A stretch of 17,991 bases of DNA, from the NCBI GenBank assembly GCA_003221825.1, contig QHUE01000066.1, positions 1 through 17,991 on the forward strand, in the 5' to 3' direction. Position numbers and translations under genes: made by a program. This DNA is from Gemmatimonadota bacterium. GTDB taxonomy: Bacteria > Gemmatimonadota > Gemmatimonadetes > Gemmatimonadales > GWC2-71-9. Below the pieces are notes generated by a model. It was not told the DNA's origin and did no database searches. It was given only the letters and a program-made list of their open reading frames with translations. Each line of letters starts with the position of its first letter. Positions within the stretch are counted from its first letter, which is position 1. This document shows, in pieces, positions 6,644 to 14,081 of this stretch.

Positions 6644-7828
6644 CTACGCGGCGGGAGTCACCTGTTTTTTGCGCGAGGGCCCGCTGTTGCGCCGCGACGG
6701 ACTCAACGGCAGATCCAGCTCGAAAAAGAACCGCGTCCCACAGCCCGGCTGCGTCTCGACGCGCAGCTGCGAGCCCATCGCCTCGGCGAGCTTGCGGCAG
6801 ATCGTCAATCCGAGTCCCGTGTTGGAGAACAGCTTGCGGCCATACTGCTCGTGCTCGCTCGGAGGTACATGACGCACGGGATCGAACAGCGTCGGCATCA
6901 TCGCGGGGTCGATGCCGCGGCCGCTGTCGCGCACCGCGAACTCCACCCGTCCCGGACTCGCTTCGCGCGTGCTGATTTCGACAAATCCGTGCTCCGTAAA
7001 CTTCAGGGCGTTCGTCGTGAGATTCAGCAGGACGCGCCGGAGCGCGACCGGATGACCGAGCCGCTCGTCCTCGCTCGGCGGCTCGATGCGGACGGTGAGC
7101 TGTTTCACCTCGGCGATGGGACGAACGATATCACGCACCGCGTCCAGGACGCTCGTGACCGAAAACGGCACTGGCTTCTGCTCCATGAGCATCTCGCTGC
7201 GCTCGAGATCGATAATGTCTTTCCCGACCGAGCTCAGGCCCAGCGCCGCGGTGCAGATCAGACCCAGCTGCCGGCGTTGCAAGTCATTCACCTCACCGCT
7301 CCCGCCGCGCTGTAGCGTCTCCGCGAGGAACAGAATCGAGCCGAGGGGCGAGTGCATGTCGTGCGCCACCTCGGCCAGCAGTTTCAATCCCTCGCTCCCG
7401 AGCGTCGAAGCAAACGCATTGGCGCCGCCGTTCACGATGGCGTCGCGGACGCGCTCCATCGCGAGCAGCAGGACCGGCAATTCTGCTTCGGTGAGACCGT
7501 GGGTCTTCCACGCCCGCATGACTTCGTCGCGCATCACCGTGATCAATCGGTTGCCGCGGGGCGTCTGCGCCCGCGCATCGACAACCGCACGCGGCGTGAT
7601 TTGCATCTCCAAGACGCTGGCCACGACGATGCCGAGCAGATCGGTGATCTCGGCCGACGAAGGTTTGCCGAGTTCTCGACCCCAACGCGTGATTAGTTCC
7701 TCGGCGGCGATCTGCTGAATCGCTGGTGGGACGGGGATTAACCCGTCACGCGCACCGCGCGGCGCGGGCGAGGGGGGTCTGGTTTTAGAGGCGTCGGTCT
7801 CGGGCATTAATTCGCGGGTGTCGGGCAC
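6644..7828 (-). CDS. Soluble sensor histidine kinase (copy 2)
   Basis: This 394-residue kinase is paralogous to the one at 2554-3801. The H-box is HDMHSPL with H156, the N-box NLTTNALKF has N273, the G1 box is DSGRG (301-305) and the G2 box is GLGL (338-341). There is no membrane segment. The N-terminal helical region (about 58-150) matches copy 1, including AMERVRDAI against AMERVRVAL, but it lacks the CxxC of copy 1. The two kinases share long stretches such as QRRQLGLI-TAALGLSSV and RDIVRPIAE. The start is GTG at 7828; an in-frame ATG at codon 8 is an alternative. It converges on the sigma54 activator and diverges from the second pseudo-GGDEF regulator. Partner choice cannot be read from sequence. 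Confidence 0.94.
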   Translation of the reverse strand: MPDTRELMPETDASKTRPPSPAPRGARDGLIPVPPAIQQIAAEELITRWGRELGKPSSAEITDLLGIVVASVLEMQITPRAVVDARAQTPRGNRLITVMRDEVMRAWKTHGLTEAELPVLLLAMERVRDAIVNGGANAFASTLGSEGLKLLAEVAHDMHSPLGSILFLAETLQRGGSGEVNDLQRRQLGLICTAALGLSSVGKDIIDLERSEMLMEQKPVPFSVTSVLDAVRDIVRPIAEVKQLTVRIEPPSEDERLGHPVALRRVLLNLTTNALKFTEHGFVEISTREASPGRVEFAVRDSGRGIDPAMMPTLFDPVRHVPPSEHEQYGRKLFSNTGLGLTICRKLAEAMGSQLRVETQPGCGTRFFFELDLPLSPSRRNSGPSRKKQVTPAA

Positions 7829-8035
7829 GGCATAACTTACACGGACCTAGGGAAGTTGCTAGAACCGCAAAATGGGGCTATACCGGTGGTGCCACGGCGC
7901 TGTCGCGTACATGCTACAGTTCCAGGATCTGACGCTCGCCGAATCGGCCTAGTCGGTTGCCGTCAGCGATGTTACCATTGGCGCGGCGCGCACGTATCCT
8001 GCAAAGCACGTTTCAAGCCTCTACTGAGGATCGGT
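7829..8035. promoter_or_regulatory. Divergent promoter region (kinase 2 / pseudo-GGDEF regulator 2)
   Basis: About 207 bp separate two divergent starts, so both promoters must lie here or in the flanking codons. The plus-strand frame stays open from 7856, but its amino-acid content before 8036 is not receiver-like. The only clear signal is GAGG six bases before the ATG at 8036. No operator or sigma54 box was recognised. Confidence 0.4.
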
Positions 8036-8974
8036 ATGCCCAGACGACGAGAGCCGGCAGCGCGGCCGGTCGACATCCTGATCGCCAGCACCGACGAATG
8101 GACGAGCCGTTCGCTCGCGAGCATCCTCGCGCCGCATGGGTACGTGGTCCACAAGACCTTCAATCGCGCGCAGACGCTCGCGCACATTCGCATTACGCCA
8201 CCGGATGCGCTGATCGTCGACGAGCACCTCCCGGACGGCGACGCCTACGCGCTCTGCCGGTCGTTCGCCGACGAGAACCTGCTTTCGCCCAGTACGCCGG
8301 TGTTCCTCGCGCTGCAGCGCACCCCCACACGCCGGGACCGGCTCGTCGCGCGCCACGCCGGCGCCTGGGAGTGCCTCGGCGACCCACTGGACGCAGAGGA
8401 GCTCACGGCCATGTTGGAGGTCTTCGTGGCGGCCAAGCTCGATGCCGATGAGGCTCGGGCGGCCGGTCTGGTGGATGATGTGACCGGGGTCTACAACCCG
8501 CGCGGCCTCTTGCGCCGGGCTGAGGAGCTCGCGGCGCATGCCGCGCGCCGCCATGTGGCGATGGGCTGCATTTATCTCATGTCCGAGATCGAGCCGGTGC
8601 CGGGCGCAGCGCCGCAGTCCGGCGACCCGCCGTTGTGGCTGGAGCGCCGGGTCGCCGCGGTCCTGCGCTCCACGGCGCGACATTCCGACGCGATCGGCCG
8701 GCTCGGGCCGAACTCCTTCGCGATCATCGCCAGCGACACGGACGCCGACCAGGCGCGCCAGCTTGCCGAGCGACTCGCCGCCGCCATTGTCGCCGAATCG
8801 GCCGCCCCAAGCGTGCCTCGCCTGCCGCGGTTACGGGTGCGCGCCGGCTATCATGGCGTGGCCAAGTTCGATCCGCCCCTGGACATCAAAGCGCTGATGC
8901 TGCACGCCAGTGTCGCGCTGCAGCGCGCCCGCGCCGATTCGAGTCACGAGTGGTTACAGGGATATAGCGCCTAA
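8036..8974 (+). CDS. Response regulator: degenerate receiver plus inactive GGDEF domain (paralogue)
   Basis: This 312-residue product starts at ATG 8036, chosen for the GAGG ribosome-binding site and because the receiver begins at once (PVDILIASTDEW). The probable phosphoacceptor is D62 (ALIVDEHLPDG). The switch Ser/Thr is absent and the KP loop is replaced by GAWECLGDPLD (109-119), almost the same replacement as in 1694-2557. The C-terminal GGDEF-like domain begins GLVDDVTGVYNPRGLLRRAEEL, and its active site reads RLGPNSF (222-228), so it should not make c-di-GMP. Shared landmarks leave no doubt that this is a paralogue of 1694-2557. It is divergent from kinase 2. A phospho-dependent docking function is inferred. 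Confidence 0.92.
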   Translation: MPRRREPAARPVDILIASTDEWTSRSLASILAPHGYVVHKTFNRAQTLAHIRITPPDALIVDEHLPDGDAYALCRSFADENLLSPSTPVFLALQRTPTRRDRLVARHAGAWECLGDPLDAEELTAMLEVFVAAKLDADEARAAGLVDDVTGVYNPRGLLRRAEELAAHAARRHVAMGCIYLMSEIEPVPGAAPQSGDPPLWLERRVAAVLRSTARHSDAIGRLGPNSFAIIASDTDADQARQLAERLAAAIVAESAAPSVPRLPRLRVRAGYHGVAKFDPPLDIKALMLHASVALQRARADSSHEWLQGYSA

Positions 8975-9136
8975 CGGTCCTTCCCTTATACAGCGATGCA
9001 GCCGCGATCCACCACAGCTGTCACAGTTTTGTAACTCGCCTGGTCTCCGGGGAATCCGGGGCTTACAACAATCCGCTAACCGCTGGTCCAACAATGCATT
9101 GAATGCGTGCGGTCGGACGCATACGCGGCATAGGGC
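8975..9136. other. Intergenic gap before the oxidoreductase gene
   Basis: These 162 bases separate the signalling island from the modification genes. Visible features are a short direct repeat of CCGGGGAAT/CCGGGG and a dyad ATGCGT-8-ACGCAT (9103-9122) near the oxidoreductase start. No T-run terminator or clear promoter was seen. Confidence 0.4.
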
Positions 9137-10393
9137 TTGCCCACCCTGAAGCGATCATTGGCATCCCTGGGGGACCGCTTGCAGCACCGTGAATCTTGTC
9201 ACGTCGCGATCATCGGGGCCGGCCCGTACGGGCTGGCCGCCGCCGCGCATCTTCGCGCCAAGGACGTCGAGACCCGCATCTTCGGCGCGCCGATGGAATT
9301 CTGGCAGCGCCACATGCCGCGAGGCATGTTCTTGCGCTCCGGGCCCAGCGCGTCCAGCCTCGCCGATCCCGATGACCGCTTCGAGCTCGACCGTTACCGT
9401 GACCTCCACGGCATCCCGCATAGCAAGCCCGTACCGCTCGACGACTTCGTCCGCTACGGGCGGTGGTTCCAGCAGCAGGCAGTCCCGGACGTAGAACGGC
9501 GCACGGTTACCCACCTCGCGCCCAACTCGCGCGGATTCCACGTGCGGATGGAGGATGGGGAGGAATTCCACGCCCGGCGCGTCGTGGTGGCGACCGGAAT
9601 CAGCCTCTTTTCCTATCGGCCAGAGCAGTTCACCGGGTTGCCGGCATCCCTGGTCTCTCACTCATTCGACCATGCCGATTTGAGCCGGTTCGCCGGTCAG
9701 CGCGTGGTGGTGGTCGGTGCCGGGCAGAGCGCGCTGGAATCGGCGGCTCTGCTGCACGAAGCCGGCGCGGCGGTGGAGATCATCGCGCGAGCGCCCGGCA
9801 CATACATGATTCCGGATCTGGGGAGCAAAGGGTTCAGCAAGAACGTGCGGCGCGCGCTCAGCCCGATCGCCCGTCCGCCATTCGACATCATGGGTCCACG
9901 CTTCATCAGCTGGCTCATCGCGTGGCCCAGGGTTTATCGGCGGTCGCCGCAGGCGCTCCAGGATTTCCTCACCGCGCGCGCCGTGCGGCCGGCCGGTGCA
10001 AGCTGGCTGGTGTCGCGGCTTGTCTCGGTGCCGGTCACGCCCGGGTGCACCGTTCCCTCGGCGGTCCCCGCGGGCTCGCGCTTGCGCCTCCGACTCAGCG
10101 ACGGCACGGAGCGGCTCGTCGATCATCTCCTGCTGTGCACGGGGTATCGCGTGGACGTCACACGGTACGCGTTCCTCGCGCCCGCCCTGCGCCAGGCGTT
10201 GCGCACGCGTGAGGGCTATCCCGAGCTGGACGTCGGTTTCGAGTCTTCGCTGCCGGGGCTCCATTTCGTGGGAACCCCGGCTGCCGGGACGTTCGGGCCG
10301 CTCTGTCGGTTTGTCGTTGGGAGCAAATACATGGCCCGCGAGCTGACGCGCCACATCACGCGTCAGAACGGGAACGGATCGCGCGATGTCTAA
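9137..10393 (+). CDS. FAD/NAD(P)-dependent oxidoreductase (flavin monooxygenase-like)
   Basis: This 418-residue two-dinucleotide-binding flavoprotein has an FAD-binding Rossmann motif IIGAGPYGLAAAA (25-37). The NAD(P)-type motif VVVVGAGQSALESAA is at 190-204, with an ATG-type motif VATGISLF (151-158) between them. A C-terminal FAD-contact region GTPAAGTFGPLCRFVVGS comes near the end. This layout is that of flavin-containing monooxygenases and lysine/ornithine N-hydroxylase-like proteins, which oxidise amine or sulfur substrates; the actual substrate is not deducible. The start is TTG at 9137, with another TTG seven codons later. Its stop lies inside the next gene (8-bp overlap), so it is cotranscribed with the ATP-grasp ligase. 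Presumably they act on the same small molecule. Confidence 0.88.
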   Translation: MPTLKRSLASLGDRLQHRESCHVAIIGAGPYGLAAAAHLRAKDVETRIFGAPMEFWQRHMPRGMFLRSGPSASSLADPDDRFELDRYRDLHGIPHSKPVPLDDFVRYGRWFQQQAVPDVERRTVTHLAPNSRGFHVRMEDGEEFHARRVVVATGISLFSYRPEQFTGLPASLVSHSFDHADLSRFAGQRVVVVGAGQSALESAALLHEAGAAVEIIARAPGTYMIPDLGSKGFSKNVRRALSPIARPPFDIMGPRFISWLIAWPRVYRRSPQALQDFLTARAVRPAGASWLVSRLVSVPVTPGCTVPSAVPAGSRLRLRLSDGTERLVDHLLLCTGYRVDVTRYAFLAPALRQALRTREGYPELDVGFESSLPGLHFVGTPAAGTFGPLCRFVVGSKYMARELTRHITRQNGNGSRDV

Positions 10394-11597
10394 GCCGTGG
10401 GCTGTCGTCCTCAGCTCGGACGCCGTCGGCCTAGGGGCCGTGCGCAGCTTGCGGGCGGGAGGCGTCCCCACCGTCGTCGTCATGCTCGACTCGTGGGAGC
10501 CGGTGCGGGCGTCGCGATACGCCGAGAAAGTCCTCGTCCCGAAGTCGCGCGACGTGGAGGCGGCGATCCTGAATGTGCTCGCTCGCATCGATCGCGGGCC
10601 GCGGCCGATTCTCATCCCGACCACGGATCACCTCACGCACTTTGTTGCACGACACCGCGCCCGGCTCGAGGAGCGCTTCCGGTGTTGCATCCCTCCCAAT
10701 GCCGCCATCGACATCGTGCTGGACAAGGCTCGGGATACCAAACTGCTCGAGGGAACCGGGATCCCGTTCCCGCGGACGGTGCAAGCATTGCCATCCTCGC
10801 CGGCCGACCTCATCAGCGAGCTGGCCCTGCCGCTGATCGTCAAGCCCCGCACGCACGTGGACAAAGAGAACCTCGGCTGGCGCAACGTCATCGTTCGCAC
10901 CCTGTCCGACGCCGAGACTTTCTACCGCGAAAATAGCGGCGTATTCGGCAGCGTCATCGCGCAGGAGCTCATCCCGGGTCCGGACGACGCGTTGTGGGAA
11001 TGCATCTGCCTCTTCAACGCCCGGAGTGAGGTCGCGCGGGCCTTCACCTTCCAGAAGCTCTCGACGATGCCGGCCCATTACGGGGCCACCGCCCGTGGCC
11101 GGAGCGAGCGCAGTGAAGCCCTCGTGGAGCTCGCCGCCGCGGTGGGGAAACGCCTGAGCTACAACGGCCTCGCCGACATCGATGTGAAGTACGACGCGCG
11201 GGATGGGCAGTACAAATACCTCGAGCTCAACCCGCGGCTCGGGCTCTGCCACCACTTTGGCACGCGCTGCGGCGTGAACCTGACGCTCGATGCCTATCGC
11301 GTGGCCTGCGGCGAGGACCTTCCGGCTCCAACGGCACAGATCGAGGGACGCACGTTCCTGGCCGCGATGGAGGAGGTTGGCAGCCGGTTACAGAGCGGCG
11401 ATTCGATCCTGGCGGTGTGCGCCGGTGTGCTCGCCGCGCTCGCCCGCCGCCCGGTGGGGCCCTACTTCTCCCCGGACGATGTGTTGCCCGGACCCTTCGC
11501 CGTCGCTCGCGTGTGCTATCGACTGACGGCCAGGTTGTGGCGCGGGCAGCTCGGCACGGGCACGGCGTTCACGAAGCAATACGGTCAAGGGCTATGA
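10386..11597 (+). CDS. ATP-grasp carboxylate-amine ligase-like protein (1)
   Basis: This 403-residue protein has an N-terminal Rossmann-like part and an ATP-grasp fold. The nucleotide-binding Lys lies in PLIVKPRTHVDKENLG (K153), and metal ligands lie in KYLELNPRLG (E280, N282), followed by CHHFGTRCGVNL. The family forms amide, peptide or thioester bonds through an acyl-phosphate. D-aspartate ligase and carbamoyl-phosphate-synthase-like ligases share this pattern. The closing region NPR-x-x-L-x-HH-x-G-x-R-x-GVN is shared with the ATP-grasp at 12894-14081, so the two are homologous. ATG 10386 overlaps the oxidoreductase stop by 8 bp. The 3' end overlaps the convergent GNAT gene by 29 bp. The substrate is unknown. 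Confidence 0.9.
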   Translation: MSKPWAVVLSSDAVGLGAVRSLRAGGVPTVVVMLDSWEPVRASRYAEKVLVPKSRDVEAAILNVLARIDRGPRPILIPTTDHLTHFVARHRARLEERFRCCIPPNAAIDIVLDKARDTKLLEGTGIPFPRTVQALPSSPADLISELALPLIVKPRTHVDKENLGWRNVIVRTLSDAETFYRENSGVFGSVIAQELIPGPDDALWECICLFNARSEVARAFTFQKLSTMPAHYGATARGRSERSEALVELAAAVGKRLSYNGLADIDVKYDARDGQYKYLELNPRLGLCHHFGTRCGVNLTLDAYRVACGEDLPAPTAQIEGRTFLAAMEEVGSRLQSGDSILAVCAGVLAALARRPVGPYFSPDDVLPGPFAVARVCYRLTARLWRGQLGTGTAFTKQYGQGL

Positions 11598-12243
11598 ACG
11601 CGACGCGGCGGCGCAGCAGCCGGTAGGTTTCGACGCGCCGCACATACGGCTGGAACCCGGCGCGCACACTGGCTTTCATGGCCGGAGGGTAGGTCTCGTC
11701 CACGAAGGTGATCACCCACCGGACGCCCGCCTCCGCCGCGCGCGCCGCCATCTGCGTCATGGCGCTCGCCATGATTCCCTGACCGCGGAACGCCTCGACA
11801 GTGTATGCCCCCTCGAGCAGCGCCTCGTCGGCACGGAGACGCGGGTAGAGGTTCCCGAAGAACGCGCGGACTCGGTCGTTCGCGCTCGCGAGCACGAGCC
11901 ACTCCATGAAGTACGGTCCGCCATCCGGCGTGACGGCGACGTAGCACGTCTCGAGGCCCGACCGCAGGATCCGCCGCTGGCCGAGCCGTTCGAACATTTG
12001 ATCGTCGCTGAGGCCGGGCGCGGTGAGATCCAGGAATGTGAGGTCGTCTCCGGCGATCAGGGGGCGCACGACGATCGGCAGCTTCGCGGCGGGCGCGGGA
12101 AACGGCACGGTCAGGTCACGGCGGAGACCGATCGAGCTGCAGTTCGAGTACAACCGGTGCGACACGACCCGCCACACCCGTCCCGCGTGCCCCGTGATCA
12201 GCAAGCGCACGAGATCGCGCAGCCGCAGGAGCCATCCCCGCAT
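11569..12243 (-). CDS. GNAT-family N-acetyltransferase
   Basis: This 224-residue product has an acetyl-CoA pyrophosphate-binding motif AFRGQGIMASAM in its second half. The typical GNAT order is present around it: an AYTVEAFRGQG strand and helix, then WVITFVDETYPPAMKASVRAGFQPY, which matches motif B (x-Y/F-P-x-A-x-x-S-x-x-x-x-GF). The N-terminal 45 residues are basic and not GNAT-like. It transfers an acyl group from acyl-CoA to an amine, for example an amino sugar or amino acid; the substrate is unknown. The ATG directly follows the TAG that ends the epimerase remnant. It is the last gene of the minus-strand polysaccharide operon and overlaps the convergent ATP-grasp gene by 29 bp. Confidence 0.88.
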   Translation of the reverse strand: MRGWLLRLRDLVRLLITGHAGRVWRVVSHRLYSNCSSIGLRRDLTVPFPAPAAKLPIVVRPLIAGDDLTFLDLTAPGLSDDQMFERLGQRRILRSGLETCYVAVTPDGGPYFMEWLVLASANDRVRAFFGNLYPRLRADEALLEGAYTVEAFRGQGIMASAMTQMAARAAEAGVRWVITFVDETYPPAMKASVRAGFQPYVRRVETYRLLRRRVAFIALDRIAS

Positions 12244-12357
12244 CTACACCACGTCCGACACTAGACCGAGCATCTCCAGGTAGGGTAGCGGGTCCAACAG
12301 CCGGACGCCACCGACGGCCAGGAGCTGACCCTGCGCACCAACGTCACCGAGGTCGCG
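12244..12357 (-). pseudogene. Remnant of a UDP-GlcNAc 2-epimerase gene
   Basis: On the minus strand this stretch reads LRDLGDVGAQ...GVRLLDPLPYLEMLGLVSDVV followed by TAG. The segment GVRLLDPLPYLEMLSLVTDAA occurs in the intact epimerase at 14078-15175, and about 80% of bases match over the 56 nt nearest the stop end. The catalytic halves are missing on both sides. The left end is the TAG abutting the GNAT ATG. The right end merges into the phosphatase gene, whose stop (12344-12346) lies in another frame inside the remnant. It is too divergent to be a very recent copy of the neighbour. Confidence 0.8.
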
Positions 12358-12889
12358 TAGCGAGCTCGGCCGCCCATAGCTGCAGGGCCGCGACTTGTCG
12401 AAGCGTCGGCGCAACCAGCGGCCGGCGGCGGTGCAGCGTGTCGACCGCTGCGGCGGGCGTGATGCCGTCCCTGGCAACGAGCCACGCGGCGTAGAGCGTG
12501 GGGGCACGGCCGGATCCCGAGCCACAAAACACGAGCACCGGTCGCTTGGCGGCACGGGCGGCCGCGAGAAACTCGACGCCGGCCCGCAGTTGGGTCACTG
12601 TGGGACCGGCTCGATCGCGCACCGGAAGCCAGAGCACCGCGGCCGCCGACGCGAGCCAACCGGGCGGGGACGCTTCACCGACCAATGAGACGACGTGCGT
12701 CACCCCGGCGGCCTGCAACTCCCGCCAGCGGCCCCGCGACGGCACGCCGGCAATCCAGCAGCCGGATTCCACTTCCGTCGGCCGATTGCCACGCCGTTCG
12801 TTACGGACGCTCAGCCACGTCAGCCACGCCGAGCGCACAAAGGCGCGACGTCCGAGCCAACCGTCGAGGAGTCGCTCGACGAGGATCAT
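12344..12889 (-). CDS. Dual-specificity / tyrosine phosphatase-like protein
   Basis: This 181-residue product carries the Cys-phosphatase signature VFCGSGSGRAPT, which fits CxxGxxR with C122 and R128. The residue before the Cys is Phe instead of the common His. D92 in LPVRDRAGPT is a candidate general acid. Upstream residues 43-72 (CWIAGVPSRGRWRELQAAGVT then HVVSLVGE) fit a DSP fold. It lies in the same operon as a Wzc-type tyrosine autokinase, so reversing that kinase's Tyr phosphorylation is a reasonable inferred role in place of a low-molecular-weight Wzb phosphatase. The ATG follows the ATP-grasp TAG by 4 bp, with GAGG upstream. The C-terminal few residues run into the epimerase remnant and may be altered. 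Confidence 0.85.
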   Translation of the reverse strand: MILVERLLDGWLGRRAFVRSAWLTWLSVRNERRGNRPTEVESGCWIAGVPSRGRWRELQAAGVTHVVSLVGEASPPGWLASAAAVLWLPVRDRAGPTVTQLRAGVEFLAAARAAKRPVLVFCGSGSGRAPTLYAAWLVARDGITPAAAVDTLHRRRPLVAPTLRQVAALQLWAAELATRPR

Positions 12890-12893
12890 GGTG

Positions 12894-14081
12894 CTAGCCT
12901 CGGGGTCCGGCGCTCGCTGCTGACGGCGTTCGAGGAGGGGGCGGAGTGTGGTGGCTGAGGTGGAGGATGCCGCGCCCTACCATAGCGCCGATGAGCGGGA
13001 ACGGGTCGTCCCAGGCGAACGCTCGCTTCGCCTCGCAGCTGAGCGTCCACGCGAGCCACGCTCGCCACGAGATCCCCGCCGCCCGTGCCGCGAGCACATC
13101 ACGCCACGGGTTACACCAGCGCACACCGGCTCGCGCCGTCCCGACGCGCGGGCGGGCCTCGCCGACCAAATCCGCGTACACGAGCGCCGGGATGTTGACG
13201 CCCGCGCGAGCGCCCAGATGATGCCACAGGTTGAAGCGCGGATTGACCTCGAGCAGGTACAACCGGCCGTCGGGGGCGCGCTTGAAGTCGAGCTTGGCGA
13301 CACCGCGCAGCTCGAGGCGCGCAACGATGTCTCTGCCCAAGGCCGTTACGTCGGGCGCGTCGCTTGTGACCAGCGCGGTGCTGAAGCCGTAGGCGGTAGG
13401 CCATGTGCGGATCTTACGTCCCGTGAACTCCGCGACCCTCGCGCCGCGGTCGTCAACATACACGTGGTAGCTCTCGACCTGTGTTTCCGCACCCGGAATC
13501 AGCTGCTGCACCAGCACCGTCAGCCGCGCCGCGGCGAGGCGCGGCCACAATTCGCGCAACACGGTCGGCGACTCGACGCGGAGCGCTTTTGCTGACCCGC
13601 CGATCGGGGGCCACGCTTCGTCGCGGCGCGGCGGCTTCAGCATTACGGGGAAGTCGAGGTCGAGCGGTGCGGCATCCGTGCGCGGATCCAGCACTCCGCC
13701 CGGAGGAACGGGCAGGCCGAATCGCTCGGCCAATATCTGAAATCGGGACTTGTCCACCAAATCCTCGACCAGTTCGCTCGCGGGGACAACGAAACGGAAC
13801 CGGCGTCGCAACCGCTCGCGTGCGCGCGATATGAAGAGCACGTAGCGATCCTCATCGTAGAACAGGACGGGCGGCTGGGGTGCGGCCGCGGCAAACTGCT
13901 CCAGGAGCCCGAGCAGCGCGTCCGGGGAGTCCCGGGGATCCGCCCAGTCGAGCTTGACCCGAGCGAGGCGCGAGTAGCGCGCCGGCTCGCCACGCGGCAC
14001 CGAGACCGCACATGGGACTCGCGCCAAGGTGAGTGCGCGCAGCAGATCCGTGTCACCCAACACGCACGCGAACGCGCTCAC
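12894..14081 (-). CDS. ATP-grasp carboxylate-amine ligase-like protein (2)
   Basis: The product is about 395 residues from GTG 14081, which overlaps the epimerase stop as GTGA. A GTG seven codons upstream (14102) is possible but less typical. ATP-grasp landmarks are the Lys in FPVMLKPPRRDEAW, the LVQQLIPGAE strand, and metal ligands in LYLLEVNPRFNLWHHLGARA. The last motif is shared with the ATP-grasp at 10386-11597. The C-terminal 80 residues are extra and Pro-rich at the end (HHTPPPPRTPS). The gene sits between the epimerase and the phosphatase in a tight operon, so attaching an amino acid or similar group to a sugar or lipid intermediate is a reasonable inference. No substrate-defining motif was recognised. 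Confidence 0.9.
   Translation of the reverse strand: MSAFACVLGDTDLLRALTLARVPCAVSVPRGEPARYSRLARVKLDWADPRDSPDALLGLLEQFAAAAPQPPVLFYDEDRYVLFISRARERLRRRFRFVVPASELVEDLVDKSRFQILAERFGLPVPPGGVLDPRTDAAPLDLDFPVMLKPPRRDEAWPPIGGSAKALRVESPTVLRELWPRLAAARLTVLVQQLIPGAETQVESYHVYVDDRGARVAEFTGRKIRTWPTAYGFSTALVTSDAPDVTALGRDIVARLELRGVAKLDFKRAPDGRLYLLEVNPRFNLWHHLGARAGVNIPALVYADLVGEARPRVGTARAGVRWCNPWRDVLAARAAGISWRAWLAWTLSCEAKRAFAWDDPFPLIGAMVGRGILHLSHHTPPPPRTPSAASAGPRG

Noticed and set aside
7856..8035. Earlier start for the second pseudo-GGDEF regulator
   Set aside because: The receiver begins right after ATG 8036, which has GAGG in place; the extension is Cys/Arg-rich with no match to the paralogue.
7829..8035. 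Sigma54 promoter for the NtrC-type activator
   Set aside because: No GG-N10-GC pair with a TGGCAC/TTGC context was convincing by eye here or upstream of 5046.
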